Positions 24,587 to 33,365 of a stretch of 39,786 nt of DNA are shown one piece after another. Position numbers and translations under genes: made by a program. The notes beneath the pieces are model-generated. The model saw only the letters and a program-made list of their open reading frames with translations, was not told where the DNA came from and did not search any database. Within the stretch, counting starts at the first letter, position 1. Each line of letters opens with the position of its first letter. This DNA is from Acidimicrobiales bacterium (GTDB lineage: Bacteria; Actinomycetota; Acidimicrobiia; Acidimicrobiales; Iamiaceae): NCBI GenBank assembly GCA_025463365.1, contig JAOBWM010000118.1:1-39786 (forward strand). Direction: 5' to 3'.

Positions 24587-25792
24587 ATGGCGCCCGATCA
24601 CGACCCCGACGACGAGCGCCACGGCCCCGACGATCCCCTGCCGCCCGAGGACCGCCTGTGGCGCCACCCGTCCGAGCTGGCCGCCGGGATCAACCCGCCG
24701 ACCGCCTGGTTCGGGTCTCCTCCGACTGGGAGCACGTCGACGCGACGCTCGTTGACCGCCAGCGCCCTGGCGGGTGCGTGCCTCGCCGGCGCCGTGGTCG
24801 CCGTCGGCGCCATGTGGCTCACCCGGCCCACCCAGGTGGTCGAGCGCCACACCGCCGCCACCGCGGCCAGCGCCGTGACGACGGCATCGTTCGCCTTCAC
24901 CGCCGTCCCCACGGAACGCCTGTCGAAGACGTTCGGACCGTCGCTCCCCTCCGTGCGCGCCCTGCGGGCCGGCACCTGGATCTCCGGCAGCGGGGCCTGG
25001 CTCGACGACCGGGGCACCGTCCTCACGGCCAGCCCGCTCGTCGCCGGCGCCACCGAGGTGATCGTCACCGGCATCGACGGGGTCCGCCAGCCCGCCGAGG
25101 TAGCAGGCACCGACGCCGCAACCGGCGTCACCGCGCTGAAGGTGAGCCGCACCAGCGGGACGCCGTTGCCGACCGACAGGACCGCCGCGGCCCGGGCCGG
25201 CGAGCCGGTGGCCATCGTGGGCTCGCCGTCGGCCGAGGCCGGGCAACGGGCGACCGATGCCTCGACCGCCACGGCCGTCATTCGGGTGGCCAGCATGCGC
25301 AGCACGGTCGCCGACCTGCTGCTGCACGACGCCGTCGAGCTCGACCGCATCGTCCCCGCTGACGCTGTCGGCGGGTTGCTGGTCGATGCCGGTGGCCACG
25401 TCGTCGGCCTGACCCTCGGTACCTCGTCGGAGCGGAGCCTCGGCGTGGTCACCCCGGCAGCCGATGCCGTGAAGGCCGGCACGGCACTCCGCGACCACGG
25501 CCGCGTCGACCGGGCGTTGCTCGGCGTGCGGGCCGTCGACCTCGATCCGGCGGCCGCCACCCTGATGGCGATCCCTGGCGGGGCCCGGCTCACGGTCGTC
25601 ATGTACGGGAGCCCGGCCGCGTCGGCCGGGTTGCGATCGGGCGACGTGGTGACCGGCGTCGACGGCTACGAGGTCGACGACGCGAGCGATCTCGTCGTGG
25701 CGCTCCGGCGGCTCCAACCCGGCGACCACATCACCATGGCGGTCCGCCAGGGCCGGCGAACCGTCTCGCGCTCCGTCACCCTCGGCGGCTGA
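24587..25792 (+). CDS. HtrA-like membrane protein with PDZ domain, catalytic triad absent
   Basis: The protein has 401 residues. A short cytoplasmic part (PEDRLWRHPSEL) is followed by a membrane helix (about 58-78), a trypsin-like region (about 125-285) and a PDZ domain (about 305-395, with VVMYGSPAASAGLRSGDVVTGVDGYEV). Aligned by eye to HtrA, the His motif TNxHVV reads TASPLV (Pro150), the Asp motif DPATDLAVL reads DAATGVTAL (Gly180), and GNSGGPL reads DAVGGLL (Val261). All three triad positions are lost while the fold-defining residues remain. It is therefore probably a pseudoprotease: a binding or sensing protein facing outside. ATG 24587 is favoured as the start of the DRLWRHPSE-bearing N-terminus. 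Confidence 0.82.
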   Translation: MAPDHDPDDERHGPDDPLPPEDRLWRHPSELAAGINPPTAWFGSPPTGSTSTRRSLTASALAGACLAGAVVAVGAMWLTRPTQVVERHTAATAASAVTTASFAFTAVPTERLSKTFGPSLPSVRALRAGTWISGSGAWLDDRGTVLTASPLVAGATEVIVTGIDGVRQPAEVAGTDAATGVTALKVSRTSGTPLPTDRTAAARAGEPVAIVGSPSAEAGQRATDASTATAVIRVASMRSTVADLLLHDAVELDRIVPADAVGGLLVDAGGHVVGLTLGTSSERSLGVVTPAADAVKAGTALRDHGRVDRALLGVRAVDLDPAAATLMAIPGGARLTVVMYGSPAASAGLRSGDVVTGVDGYEVDDASDLVVALRRLQPGDHITMAVRQGRRTVSRSVTLGG

Positions 25793-25835
25793 CCCGCTGA
25801 CCCGCGGACGCGCTGAACCGCTGAATCGCGCGCCG

Positions 25836-26870
25836 TCAGGTGTGGCGACGGCGGCGCACGAGGGCGATGCCACCGGCCACGCCGGCGGCGACGGCGCCAC
25901 CGAGGACGCCGAGGGCGAGCTCCTGGCGACGGCGCGGTGAGATCGACTCGATCGCACTGGGGTCGTGGCCGGCCACGTAGGCCTCCTCGTTGCTCTGCGA
26001 CGCGGTCCAGCCGGTCGCTGCCAGCCGATCGTTGGCCACGACCCACGGGTGACGGGCGTAGGCGAGGATCCCTGGTGGCGTCGGGGCGAGGCGAAGCCGC
26101 CAGCGCCAGCTCGCCACCTTCAGGGCGACCGGCTCCGGGAGGCGCAGCCGAGGGACCGGATCGAGCGCACGCCGCTCGCTGGGGGTGAGCCAGCCATCGG
26201 GAGCGACGTTGACCGGGCCGTCGAGGCCGGCGGCCCAGGCCGCCACCACCGCCGAGGCGAGGTCGTCGAGGTGGAGGTACTGGGCGGCCACGTCGTCGCC
26301 GGTCGGCACGTTGGCCGCGGCGTCGAGCGTGCGGGCCAGCCAGCCGAGCTCGCCGTCGCCGACGGCGGGCGCGGGCCGCAGGCGCGCCACGGTCACGCCG
26401 TCGTGGTCTGCGGCCCAGTCGGCCGCTAGGCGCTCGATCTCGCCCTTCTGCACGGCGAACACGAGATCGGGGTGCGGGCGCAGCGGCGCATCCTCGGTCA
26501 GCGGAACCGAGTTGTTGGCCCACGGTCCGTAGACGGTGGCGTCCGAGCGGAGCACCAGCCGGGTGGCACCGCTCTTGTCCGCGGCGTCGAGCACCCGGCG
26601 GGCCATCTCGACCTCGATGGCGTCATCGATCTCGGGTCCCTCGATCGCCGGGCCGAACACCGAAGCCAGGTGGATCACCGAATCGGCATCACCGAACGAG
26701 GAGGACAGGTCGGCGGTCGCAAGGTCCTGCTGGTGGGCCTCGACGCCCGCCACGTCGGCGGGCAGGAGGTCGACGGCGACCACGACGTCGACGTCCTCAC
26801 GAGCCAGCAACCGGGTCGCCACCCGCCGTCCGAGCGGGCTCGCTGCCCCGGTGACCACCACGCGTGCCAT
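25836..26870 (-). CDS. NAD-dependent epimerase/dehydratase-like protein with C-terminal membrane anchor
   Basis: The protein has 344 residues. An extended-SDR Rossmann fold is shown by VVVTGAASPLGRRVATRLL (4-22) and DSVIHLASVFGP. The catalytic YxxxK is altered to FAVQK (Phe138, Lys142), although a Ser near 109 and a VYG motif are present. A C-terminal hydrophobic helix (about 316-337, LALGVLGGAVAAGVAGGIALV) ends in RRRR and would anchor it to the membrane. ATG 26870 places the Rossmann motif at the usual distance. It is divergent from the metalloprotease-like gene (58 bases) and convergent with the HtrA-like gene. The substrate is unknown; without the Tyr it may be non-catalytic. Confidence 0.83.
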   Translation of the reverse strand: MARVVVTGAASPLGRRVATRLLAREDVDVVVAVDLLPADVAGVEAHQQDLATADLSSSFGDADSVIHLASVFGPAIEGPEIDDAIEVEMARRVLDAADKSGATRLVLRSDATVYGPWANNSVPLTEDAPLRPHPDLVFAVQKGEIERLAADWAADHDGVTVARLRPAPAVGDGELGWLARTLDAAANVPTGDDVAAQYLHLDDLASAVVAAWAAGLDGPVNVAPDGWLTPSERRALDPVPRLRLPEPVALKVASWRWRLRLAPTPPGILAYARHPWVVANDRLAATGWTASQSNEEAYVAGHDPSAIESISPRRRQELALGVLGGAVAAGVAGGIALVRRRRHT

Positions 26871-26928
26871 CGCCCGAGCTTGCCGCTCGCGCGTGGGCGG
26901 CACCACATCCGGCCGTACCATGCGTGCC

Positions 26929-28119
26929 ATGAGCCAGGGCAACCCCTTCGAAGGCATGCCGTTCTTCGGCGACCTCTTGAAGATGCTCGGCTCGCAGGGG
27001 CCCGTCCAGTGGGACGGCGCCCGACAGCTCGCCCTGTCGATCGCCACCGGCGGCGAGAGCGAGCCCAACGTGGACCCGCTGGAGCGGGTCAAGTACGAGC
27101 AGCTCGCGCGGGTGGCAGACCTCCAGGTCGCCCAGGCAACGGGGCTGTCCACGTCGACCACCGGCCGCTCGGTCACCGTCGCCCCGGTGACCCGGTCCCA
27201 GTGGGCCCTCACGACGCTGGACGCCTACCGCCCACTCGTGGAGAAGATGGCCACCGCCCTCCACCCGCCCACCGCCACCGGCGAAGAGGTCGTGAACCCG
27301 GCCGATGACCCCTCGGTCGATCCCACCGAGGCGTGGCTCAGCCAGATCATGGGGCTCCTCAGCCCGATGCTCCTCGGCATGACCACCGGCTCGCTCGTGG
27401 GCCACCTCGCCACCCGCAGCTTCGGCCTGTTCGACCTGCCGATCCCCCGCCCGCCGTCCGATGACCTGCTGGTCGTGGCGGCGAACGTCGACGGCTTCGC
27501 CAAGGACTGGTCGATGGACGGCGACGACCTGCGGCTGTGGGTGTGCCTGCACCAGATCACGCACCACGCCGTGCTCGGCCTCCCGCACGTGCGGGCCCGG
27601 TTGGATGAGCTCCTTGGCGACTACGCCGCCGCGTTCGAGTCGGACCCCGATGCCCTCGGCACCAAGCTCGCCGAGCTCGATCTCGATCCCACGGGCAGCG
27701 ACCCGATGGCCAGCTTCCAGGAGCTGATGGGCGACCCGGAGGTGGTGCTCGGCGCCACCCGCTCCGCCCGCCAGGTGGAGATCCTCCCGTGGCTGGAGGC
27801 CCTGGTCAGCGTCACCGAGGGCTACGTCGACCACGTCATGGACCGCATCGGGCAGGGCCTGGTGGGCTCCTACTCCCAGATCACCGAAGCCGTCCGGCGC
27901 CGACGCGTCGAGGCCTCGGCGCAGGATCGCTTCGTCGAGCGCCTGCTCGGCCTCGAGATGACCCAGGCCCACTTCGACCGGGGCACTGCGTTCGTCGAAG
28001 GCGTCGTGGAACGGGCCGGCGAGGAAGGGCTGGAGCGCCTCTGGGCGTCGGCCGCGCTGCTCCCGACCCCCAACGAGGTCGACGCCCCCGGCCTCTGGCT
28101 CGCCCGCATCGACCTGTAG
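26929..28119 (+). CDS. DUF2342 / F420-associated zinc-metalloprotease-like protein
   Basis: The protein has 396 residues of the DUF2342 (TIGR03624/TIGR03883-type) family. This family is common in actinobacteria and annotated as zinc-dependent metalloprotease or F420 biosynthesis-associated; its actual role is unknown. Family-like parts are WDGARQLALSIA near the start, PLVEKMATAL, and SPMLLGMTTGSLVGHLATRSFGLFDLPIP. The zincin motif reads HQITHH (208-213): the two metal-binding His are kept, but the catalytic Glu of HExxH is Gln209. An in-frame ATG nine bases upstream is an equally possible start. Confidence 0.85.
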   Translation: MSQGNPFEGMPFFGDLLKMLGSQGPVQWDGARQLALSIATGGESEPNVDPLERVKYEQLARVADLQVAQATGLSTSTTGRSVTVAPVTRSQWALTTLDAYRPLVEKMATALHPPTATGEEVVNPADDPSVDPTEAWLSQIMGLLSPMLLGMTTGSLVGHLATRSFGLFDLPIPRPPSDDLLVVAANVDGFAKDWSMDGDDLRLWVCLHQITHHAVLGLPHVRARLDELLGDYAAAFESDPDALGTKLAELDLDPTGSDPMASFQELMGDPEVVLGATRSARQVEILPWLEALVSVTEGYVDHVMDRIGQGLVGSYSQITEAVRRRRVEASAQDRFVERLLGLEMTQAHFDRGTAFVEGVVERAGEEGLERLWASAALLPTPNEVDAPGLWLARIDL

Positions 28120-28121
28120 GT

Positions 28122-28150
28122 CCCCGACCGGCGGCCCGCTCGGTCAGGGG
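28122..28150. terminator. Hairpin between convergent genes
   Basis: CCCCGACCG (28122-28130) pairs with CGGTC-A-GGGG (28141-28150), with one bulged A. It sits three bases past the stop of the metalloprotease-like gene and covers the last codons of the convergent MFS gene, so it could end transcription in both directions. There is no U-run. Confidence 0.5.
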
Positions 28151-29946
28151 CGGTGACGGCGGCGGCGTTGGCGGACCTGCGACGGAGATCCGGGACGCGG
28201 GACGTGGCCGCGGGTGGCGGGCTCGCCGACCACCTGCGTCGCGTCCTCGGCGCGGTCGGGGTCGGCGGCGCCGGACTCGACGCGGGTGGGTTCGTCTGGT
28301 GACCAGGGAAACGGGTTGGCCACGCTCTCGTCGAGATCCTCGAGGAACGCGCCGGGCACCGGTTCGGGCTCGGGCGGCGGCTCCCAGGGGTAGGTGGCCT
28401 CGGACTCCTCAGGCGGGGGCTGCCACGCCACCGGCGAGGTCGCGGCAAGGTCCTGGCCCATGTGGCCACCGGCGGACGGCGGGGTGTGGTCCGGATCGAG
28501 GTCGTCACCGTGGAGGGCGACATCGGCCGGCTCGCCCGCGCCGCCGGGCGCCTGGACCTGGCGGCCGCGGAGGCGCCGGAACACCGTCCGGCTGCCCGAT
28601 GCGAGGCGGCCCTTGACCTCGGTCGACACCTCGTTGAAGCGGTCCTCGATCTCGACCGCGGCCGCGGTGGCGGCGTTCTGGCTCGTGCCCATGCGATGGG
28701 CGTAGGCGAGCCGACCGATGGCATAGGAGCCAATGGCCACCAGGGCCAGGACGAAGACGACGGCGAAGCCGACGTGGGCGCTCATGTGGATGGCGACCGG
28801 CGCGAGGGCGCCGATGACCCAGGTGACCTGGAAGCGGGTCTCGAACTTGGCGAAGGCGCGGCCGCGGTTGGCGTCGGGCGCGTCCCGCTGGAGGATCGAG
28901 TCGAAGGCCAACTTGCCGGCACCGGCGGCGAAGCCGACGCAGGCACCCAGCGCCGCCGCGCCGCCGACGTCACCCAGGACCACCAGGGATACGAAGCCGC
29001 CCAGGACCAGCAGCCCCAGGACACCGGTGAGGAGGTTCTCCTCGCTGGCGAACTTCCGGATCCGCGGCGCGGCGGCCGCGCCCACCAGCTGGCTGAGCAC
29101 GCTGATCCCGCCGACCACGCCGAACTGCCAGGTGGGCCGATCCCCCCCGCGGAAGTCGAAGGCGATGAGCAGCGTGAGGAACCCGACGGCGGCCCGGATG
29201 AGCCCCATGGCCGAACCGGCCATCACGATGCCGACGCCGCGCAGCTCGTGGCGCTCGGTGGCATCGGCCGATGCCGTGGCCACCCGCTCGCGTGGGATCT
29301 TCAGCCCGATGATCCCCGCCGCGGCGTAGGTGAGCATCGCCAGCCCGACGGACCACTGCGGGCCGAAGCCCTTCAGCAAGATGGCGGCGGGCACGATGCC
29401 GACGAATCCCGAGATGCCGCTGATCAGCGACAGCTTGGAGTTGGCCTCCACGAGCGCGTCGTCGCCGCCCACCACGGTGGGCACCAGCGCGCTGCGGGCC
29501 ACCGAGTACGCCTTCTGGGCCACGAGGATGCACAGGGCGAGGAGGAAGAACAGCGGATCGACGGCCGCGCCCGGCTTCGAGCTCGCCCCGATGCGGCCGA
29601 TCATGAAGAAGCAGACGAGCGCCCGCGCCAGGGTGGAGGCGATGACCATGAACCGGTGGCCGCCCTTGACGCGGTCGATCGCCGGGCCGATCAGCGGTGA
29701 GATCACCGCGAACGGGAGCATGGTGATCACGAGGTACCGCAGCACCGGCGCCCGGGCGTCGCCGGCGGGCAGGTTGAAGAACAGCGACCCTGCCAGCGAG
29801 GCCGCGATCATGGCATCGGCCATGGTCGACGCGGCGTGGGTGCGGGCCAGCCTGGTGAACGGCGTGATGACGAAGGCCTTGGCGCCCGCGGGGGTGCCAG
29901 GCCTGGCCAACCCGTTGGACGCCGACATCTCGCTCACCGCACCCAT
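28144..29946 (-). CDS. MFS transporter with long cytoplasmic tail
   Basis: The protein has 600 residues. About 12 membrane helices lie in residues 35-430. Family-like features are the loop GPAIDRVKGGHRFMVIAST after helix 2, and a charged sequence before the second half (QRDAPDANRGRAFAKFETRFQ). The last 170 or so residues are hydrophilic and acidic, ending in a basic SQVRQRRRRHRP segment. The substrate is unknown. The start may be 29946 or the internal Met (MSASNG) 18 bases later. It lies 46 bases downstream of regX3 on the same strand and could be read from the Pst transcript. Confidence 0.83.
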   Translation of the reverse strand: MGAVSEMSASNGLARPGTPAGAKAFVITPFTRLARTHAASTMADAMIAASLAGSLFFNLPAGDARAPVLRYLVITMLPFAVISPLIGPAIDRVKGGHRFMVIASTLARALVCFFMIGRIGASSKPGAAVDPLFFLLALCILVAQKAYSVARSALVPTVVGGDDALVEANSKLSLISGISGFVGIVPAAILLKGFGPQWSVGLAMLTYAAAGIIGLKIPRERVATASADATERHELRGVGIVMAGSAMGLIRAAVGFLTLLIAFDFRGGDRPTWQFGVVGGISVLSQLVGAAAAPRIRKFASEENLLTGVLGLLVLGGFVSLVVLGDVGGAAALGACVGFAAGAGKLAFDSILQRDAPDANRGRAFAKFETRFQVTWVIGALAPVAIHMSAHVGFAVVFVLALVAIGSYAIGRLAYAHRMGTSQNAATAAAVEIEDRFNEVSTEVKGRLASGSRTVFRRLRGRQVQAPGGAGEPADVALHGDDLDPDHTPPSAGGHMGQDLAATSPVAWQPPPEESEATYPWEPPPEPEPVPGAFLEDLDESVANPFPWSPDEPTRVESGAADPDRAEDATQVVGEPATRGHVPRPGSPSQVRQRRRRHRP

Positions 29947-29992
29947 CGTACGGACCGGGTCCGGCAGGGACCTCCGCCCGCGGCGCCGCAGG

Positions 29993-30715
29993 TCAGACCC
30001 GGGCCGCCTTCGGCATCTCGTACTTGTAGCCCAGGCCCCGGATCGTCACGATGCGGGTCGGGGCGGCGGGGTCGGGCTCGACCTTGGCTCGCAAGCGCTT
30101 GACGTGCACGTCGAGGGTCTTGGTGTCGCCGACGTAGTCGTGGCCCCAGACCCGATCGATGAGCACCTCGCGGGGCAGGACCCTGCCGGCGTTCTCCAAC
30201 AAGATGGTGAGGAGCTCGAACTCCTTCAGCGGCAAGGACACCTCCTCGCCGCGGATGACCACCTCGTGGCGATCCGGATCGAGGGCGACGTCGCCCACGG
30301 TGAGCGCCTCGCCCCCGCCGGAGGCACCGACCGGCACCGCCGCGGGCACGCGGCGCAGCACGGCGCGCATCCGGGCCACCAGCTCGCGGAGCCGGTAGGG
30401 CTTGGAGACGTAGTCGTCGGCGCCGACCTCGAGCCCCACCACCGTGTCGATCTCGCTCGCCTTGGCCGTGACCATGATGATCGGGACCTTGGACCGCGAG
30501 CGCAGCTCCCGACACACGTCGATCCCCGACACCTTCGGCAACATCACGTCGAGCAGCACGAGGTCGGGCTGGACGATGTCGAACAGGTCGAGCGCCTGGG
30601 CGCCGTCGCGGGCCACCTGCACGCGGAAGCCCTCGCGGGCGAGGCCCACCGTGAGGGCATCGATGAAGCTGTCTTCGTCCTCGACGACGAGCACGGTGGT
30701 GGTGGGGATGGCCAT
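29993..30715 (-). CDS. regX3: Phosphate response regulator, OmpR/PhoB family (RegX3-like)
   Basis: The protein has 240 residues. The receiver domain has acidic pocket EDED near residue 12, phospho-acceptor Asp56 in LVLLDVMLP, Thr in MVTAKA, and Lys105 in YVSKPYRLREL. The C-terminal winged helix has LPLKEFELLTILLENAGRVLPREVLIDRVWG and VHVKRLRAKVE. When phosphorylated by the adjacent kinase it would bind PHO boxes such as the one before pstS. It lies 23 bases after senX3. Confidence 0.93.
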   Translation of the reverse strand: MAIPTTTVLVVEDEDSFIDALTVGLAREGFRVQVARDGAQALDLFDIVQPDLVLLDVMLPKVSGIDVCRELRSRSKVPIIMVTAKASEIDTVVGLEVGADDYVSKPYRLRELVARMRAVLRRVPAAVPVGASGGGEALTVGDVALDPDRHEVVIRGEEVSLPLKEFELLTILLENAGRVLPREVLIDRVWGHDYVGDTKTLDVHVKRLRAKVEPDPAAPTRIVTIRGLGYKYEMPKAARV

Positions 30716-30738
30716 GGTGGTCTCCTGCGGTGCCGCGA

Positions 30739-31923
30739 TCAGGCGGCGGGGAGGGAGAGGGTGAAGGTGGAGCCTTCGCCTTCTCGGGAGGAGACGCTCA
30801 CCTCCCCCTCGTGGTTGTGGACGACGTGGCGGACGATGGCGAGGCCGAGACCGGTGCCACCGGTGTCGCGGCTGCGGGCGCGATCGACGCGGTAGAAGCG
30901 CTCGAACACCCGCCCGAGATCGGTCGACGGGATGCCGATGCCGTTGTCGGACACGTCGATCTCGACGGTCTTGCCGTCGGTGCGGGCGCTCACGGTCACG
31001 TCGGCGCCCGGATCGCTGTACTTCACCGCGTTGTCGCAGAGGTTGGCGACGGCGGAGACGAGCTGGCGCCGGTCGCCGAGCACGGACAGGTCCTCGGGCG
31101 GCTCGACCACCACCAGGCGCACCGACCGAAGTTCGGCCGCGCTTCGGGTCCGGTCGACGGCGTCGGTGACGACCAGGTGCACCGGCACCGGATCGCGCGG
31201 GGGGAGGGATCCGGCCTCGATCTGGCTCAGCTGGAGGAGGTCGTCGATGGTGTCGGAGACGCGGAACGCCTCGCGCTGCATCCTGGCGGCCAGGCGGTGG
31301 ACGACCTCGGGGTCGTCCTCGCCGGCAAGGGTCTCGGCCAGCAGGCCCAGCGCACCGACCGGCGTCTTGAGCTCGTGGCTGATGTTGGCCACGAAGTCGC
31401 GGCGGACGGCCTCGAGGCGCTGGCGCTCGGACACGTCCTCGACGACGAGGAACGCACCTGCGGGCGGCGCCGCATCGCCGTTGGCAGGACGCGGGACGTC
31501 GGGATCATCGAGGGGCACGGCGCGCAGCTGGATCGATCGGCGGGGCGGGCCGTAGAGGTCGAGCACGCGCGTCTCGGCCTCGCCGGCCACGGCCCGGCCG
31601 ATCAGCTCGGTGATGACGGGCTCGACGAGCGCTTCGCTGTGGCGGGCCCCGGCGAAGGCGTCGGCCACCCGGTTCCGGAAGACCACGCGCCCGGCCGCGT
31701 CGGCGAGCACGATGCCTTGGGGGATGACGTCGAGAGCGGCCACGAGGCGCTCGGCCACCGCGCCCGCTGCGTCCTGACGGGCCTCGTGGGCATCGAAGGC
31801 ACGGGCCAGGCGCTCGGCGGCGTCGTCGACCGAGGTCGACGGAGCCGTGCCCTCCCCTTCGCGCTCGAGGCGGGCCCTCAGGGTGTCCAGGCGCCGCCGG
31901 ACGTCGATCGACCGGCGGATCAC
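30739..31923 (-). CDS. senX3: SenX3/PhoR-type histidine kinase lacking membrane segments
   Basis: The protein has 394 residues. It has an N-terminal charged helix, a PAS domain (about 65-170, VIPQGIVLADAAGRVVFRN), HisKA with His183 in FVANISHELKTPVGAL, and an ATPase domain (N-box NLCDNAVKYSDPG, G1 VSDNGIGIP, F-box VFERFYRVD, G2 GGTGLGLAIVRHVVHNHEG). GTG 31923 overlaps the phoU stop as GTGA. No hydrophobic helix is found before the PAS domain, unlike mycobacterial SenX3, which has two. It should be cytosolic and depend on PhoU/PstB contact for its signal. Confidence 0.92.
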   Translation of the reverse strand: MIRRSIDVRRRLDTLRARLEREGEGTAPSTSVDDAAERLARAFDAHEARQDAAGAVAERLVAALDVIPQGIVLADAAGRVVFRNRVADAFAGARHSEALVEPVITELIGRAVAGEAETRVLDLYGPPRRSIQLRAVPLDDPDVPRPANGDAAPPAGAFLVVEDVSERQRLEAVRRDFVANISHELKTPVGALGLLAETLAGEDDPEVVHRLAARMQREAFRVSDTIDDLLQLSQIEAGSLPPRDPVPVHLVVTDAVDRTRSAAELRSVRLVVVEPPEDLSVLGDRRQLVSAVANLCDNAVKYSDPGADVTVSARTDGKTVEIDVSDNGIGIPSTDLGRVFERFYRVDRARSRDTGGTGLGLAIVRHVVHNHEGEVSVSSREGEGSTFTLSLPAA

Positions 31924-32666
31924 GTCGGGTCCGCGATCCCTTCGGACTGAGGCTTGCGGGCCGCGGCGCGAGCCGCGCCGGTGTGCTCGGGCAGCCAGCC
32001 GGTGACCATGTAGCGGACGCGCTCGCCGATGTTCACCGCGTGGTCGCCGATGCGCTCGTAGTACCGCCCGATGAGCGCCAGCTGCACGCCGGCCTCGAGG
32101 TCGATGCTGCTCTCGCGATGGCACTCGAAGATGGCCTGGATGTACTCCTTGTGGAGCGTGTCGAGGCGATCGTCCATGTCGTCGATGGCCGCGGCCTTGG
32201 CCGCGTCGCCCTCCGCGTAGGAGTCGATGGCGACGTGCATCAGGCGCTGCGCCTCCTCGCCCATGCGGGAGATCAGGCCCCGCAGCTTGGGGTCGATGTC
32301 GAGCCCGTACAGCCGGCGCATCCCCTTGGCCACGTTGACCATGAGGTCGCCGGAGCGCTCGAGCTCCGACGTGAGTCGCAGGGCCGTGACGATGGCGCGA
32401 AGGTCGCGAGCCATCGGCGCTTGCAACACGAGCGCCTGGTAGCAGCGCTCTTCGACCTCGATGGAGAGCACGTCGAGGTCGTCGTCGGCATCGATGAGCT
32501 CCTGCGCCGACGACAGGTTGCCGGTGAGGAGCACCTCGGTGCCCCATGGGATGCGCTCGGTCACCATGGCGGCGAGGCGGACCGTGTCGGCGCGAAGGGC
32601 GTCGAGCTCGGCGTGGAAGTTGGTGCGGATCTCGGCCATGGTGGGGTGCTCCCGGTCGGCGTTCAT
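31920..32666 (-). CDS. phoU: Phosphate signalling protein PhoU (copy 1)
   Basis: The protein has 248 residues, slightly longer than usual at both ends. It has two three-helix PhoU repeats with metal-site motifs (ELERSGDLMVNVAKG in the first, YYERIGDHAVNIGERVRYMVTG in the second). It links the Pst transporter to the kinase and keeps the Pho regulon off when phosphate is ample. ATG 32666 is favoured because it overlaps the stop of the upstream phoU copy (ATGA); an internal ATG (MAEIRTNF) is the alternative. Confidence 0.92.
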   Translation of the reverse strand: MNADREHPTMAEIRTNFHAELDALRADTVRLAAMVTERIPWGTEVLLTGNLSSAQELIDADDDLDVLSIEVEERCYQALVLQAPMARDLRAIVTALRLTSELERSGDLMVNVAKGMRRLYGLDIDPKLRGLISRMGEEAQRLMHVAIDSYAEGDAAKAAAIDDMDDRLDTLHKEYIQAIFECHRESSIDLEAGVQLALIGRYYERIGDHAVNIGERVRYMVTGWLPEHTGAARAAARKPQSEGIADPT

Positions 32667-33340
32667 CGGACCTCGTGGGCGAGGTGCCCGGCATCGCCGG
32701 TCACGAGGAAGAGCAGCCGGGCGGCGATGATCCCGGCATGGTCGGCGATGCGTTCGAGCGACTTGCCCGCGACCAGGCTACGGATGGCCACCGCGGCCGC
32801 GTCGGACCCTTGCAGGACAAGCAGCTCCGACATCAGGCGCTCCTCGAGGTGGCCCGCGATCGACGGCGTCTCGATCACCTCGATGGCGAGCTCGACACTG
32901 GTGGCCGACCACGCCCGCTGGGCCGCCCGGTAGCGGTCGACGGCGGCATCGGCGAGGGCGAGCAGGAGTGCGAAGGTGGGCGGGTTGGACCGGATGAGGT
33001 CGTGATCGGGCGCCAGCTTGACGACCCGCAGTGCAAGGTCGCCGACGCGCTCGAACTCCCCGAGGACGCGCAGGACCGAGACGATGAACCGCAGGTCGGT
33101 CGCCACCGGCTGCTCGCGGGCCAAGAGCTCGTAGCACCGGCCGGTGAGCGAGACGCTCATGTCGTCGATGTCGTCGTCGGCCGCGAGGGCCACGGCGGCG
33201 ACGTCACGATCTCCGTGCGTGAGCACGTCACGCATGCGCTCGAGGTTCTCGTCGACGCGCACGGCCATCAGCTCGACCTGAAGCCGGAGCTGGTCGAGCT
33301 CAGCGGCATAGCCGGGCCGCAAGGGCCGCGCCGCGGTCAC
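32663..33340 (-). CDS. phoU: Phosphate signalling protein PhoU (copy 2)
   Basis: The protein has 225 residues with the same two-repeat architecture, but diverged from its neighbour: GEFERVGDLALRVVKLAP in the first repeat and KSLERIADHAGIIAARLLFLVTG in the second. GTG 33340 is the start; the gene lies 25 bases after pstB and overlaps the next phoU. Two tandem PhoU copies could form a heterodimer or split transporter and kinase contacts; this is inferred. Confidence 0.9.
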   Translation of the reverse strand: MTAARPLRPGYAAELDQLRLQVELMAVRVDENLERMRDVLTHGDRDVAAVALAADDDIDDMSVSLTGRCYELLAREQPVATDLRFIVSVLRVLGEFERVGDLALRVVKLAPDHDLIRSNPPTFALLLALADAAVDRYRAAQRAWSATSVELAIEVIETPSIAGHLEERLMSELLVLQGSDAAAVAIRSLVAGKSLERIADHAGIIAARLLFLVTGDAGHLAHEVR

Positions 33341-33365
33341 CGCCGCCCTCCGATGTGGCTGCGCA

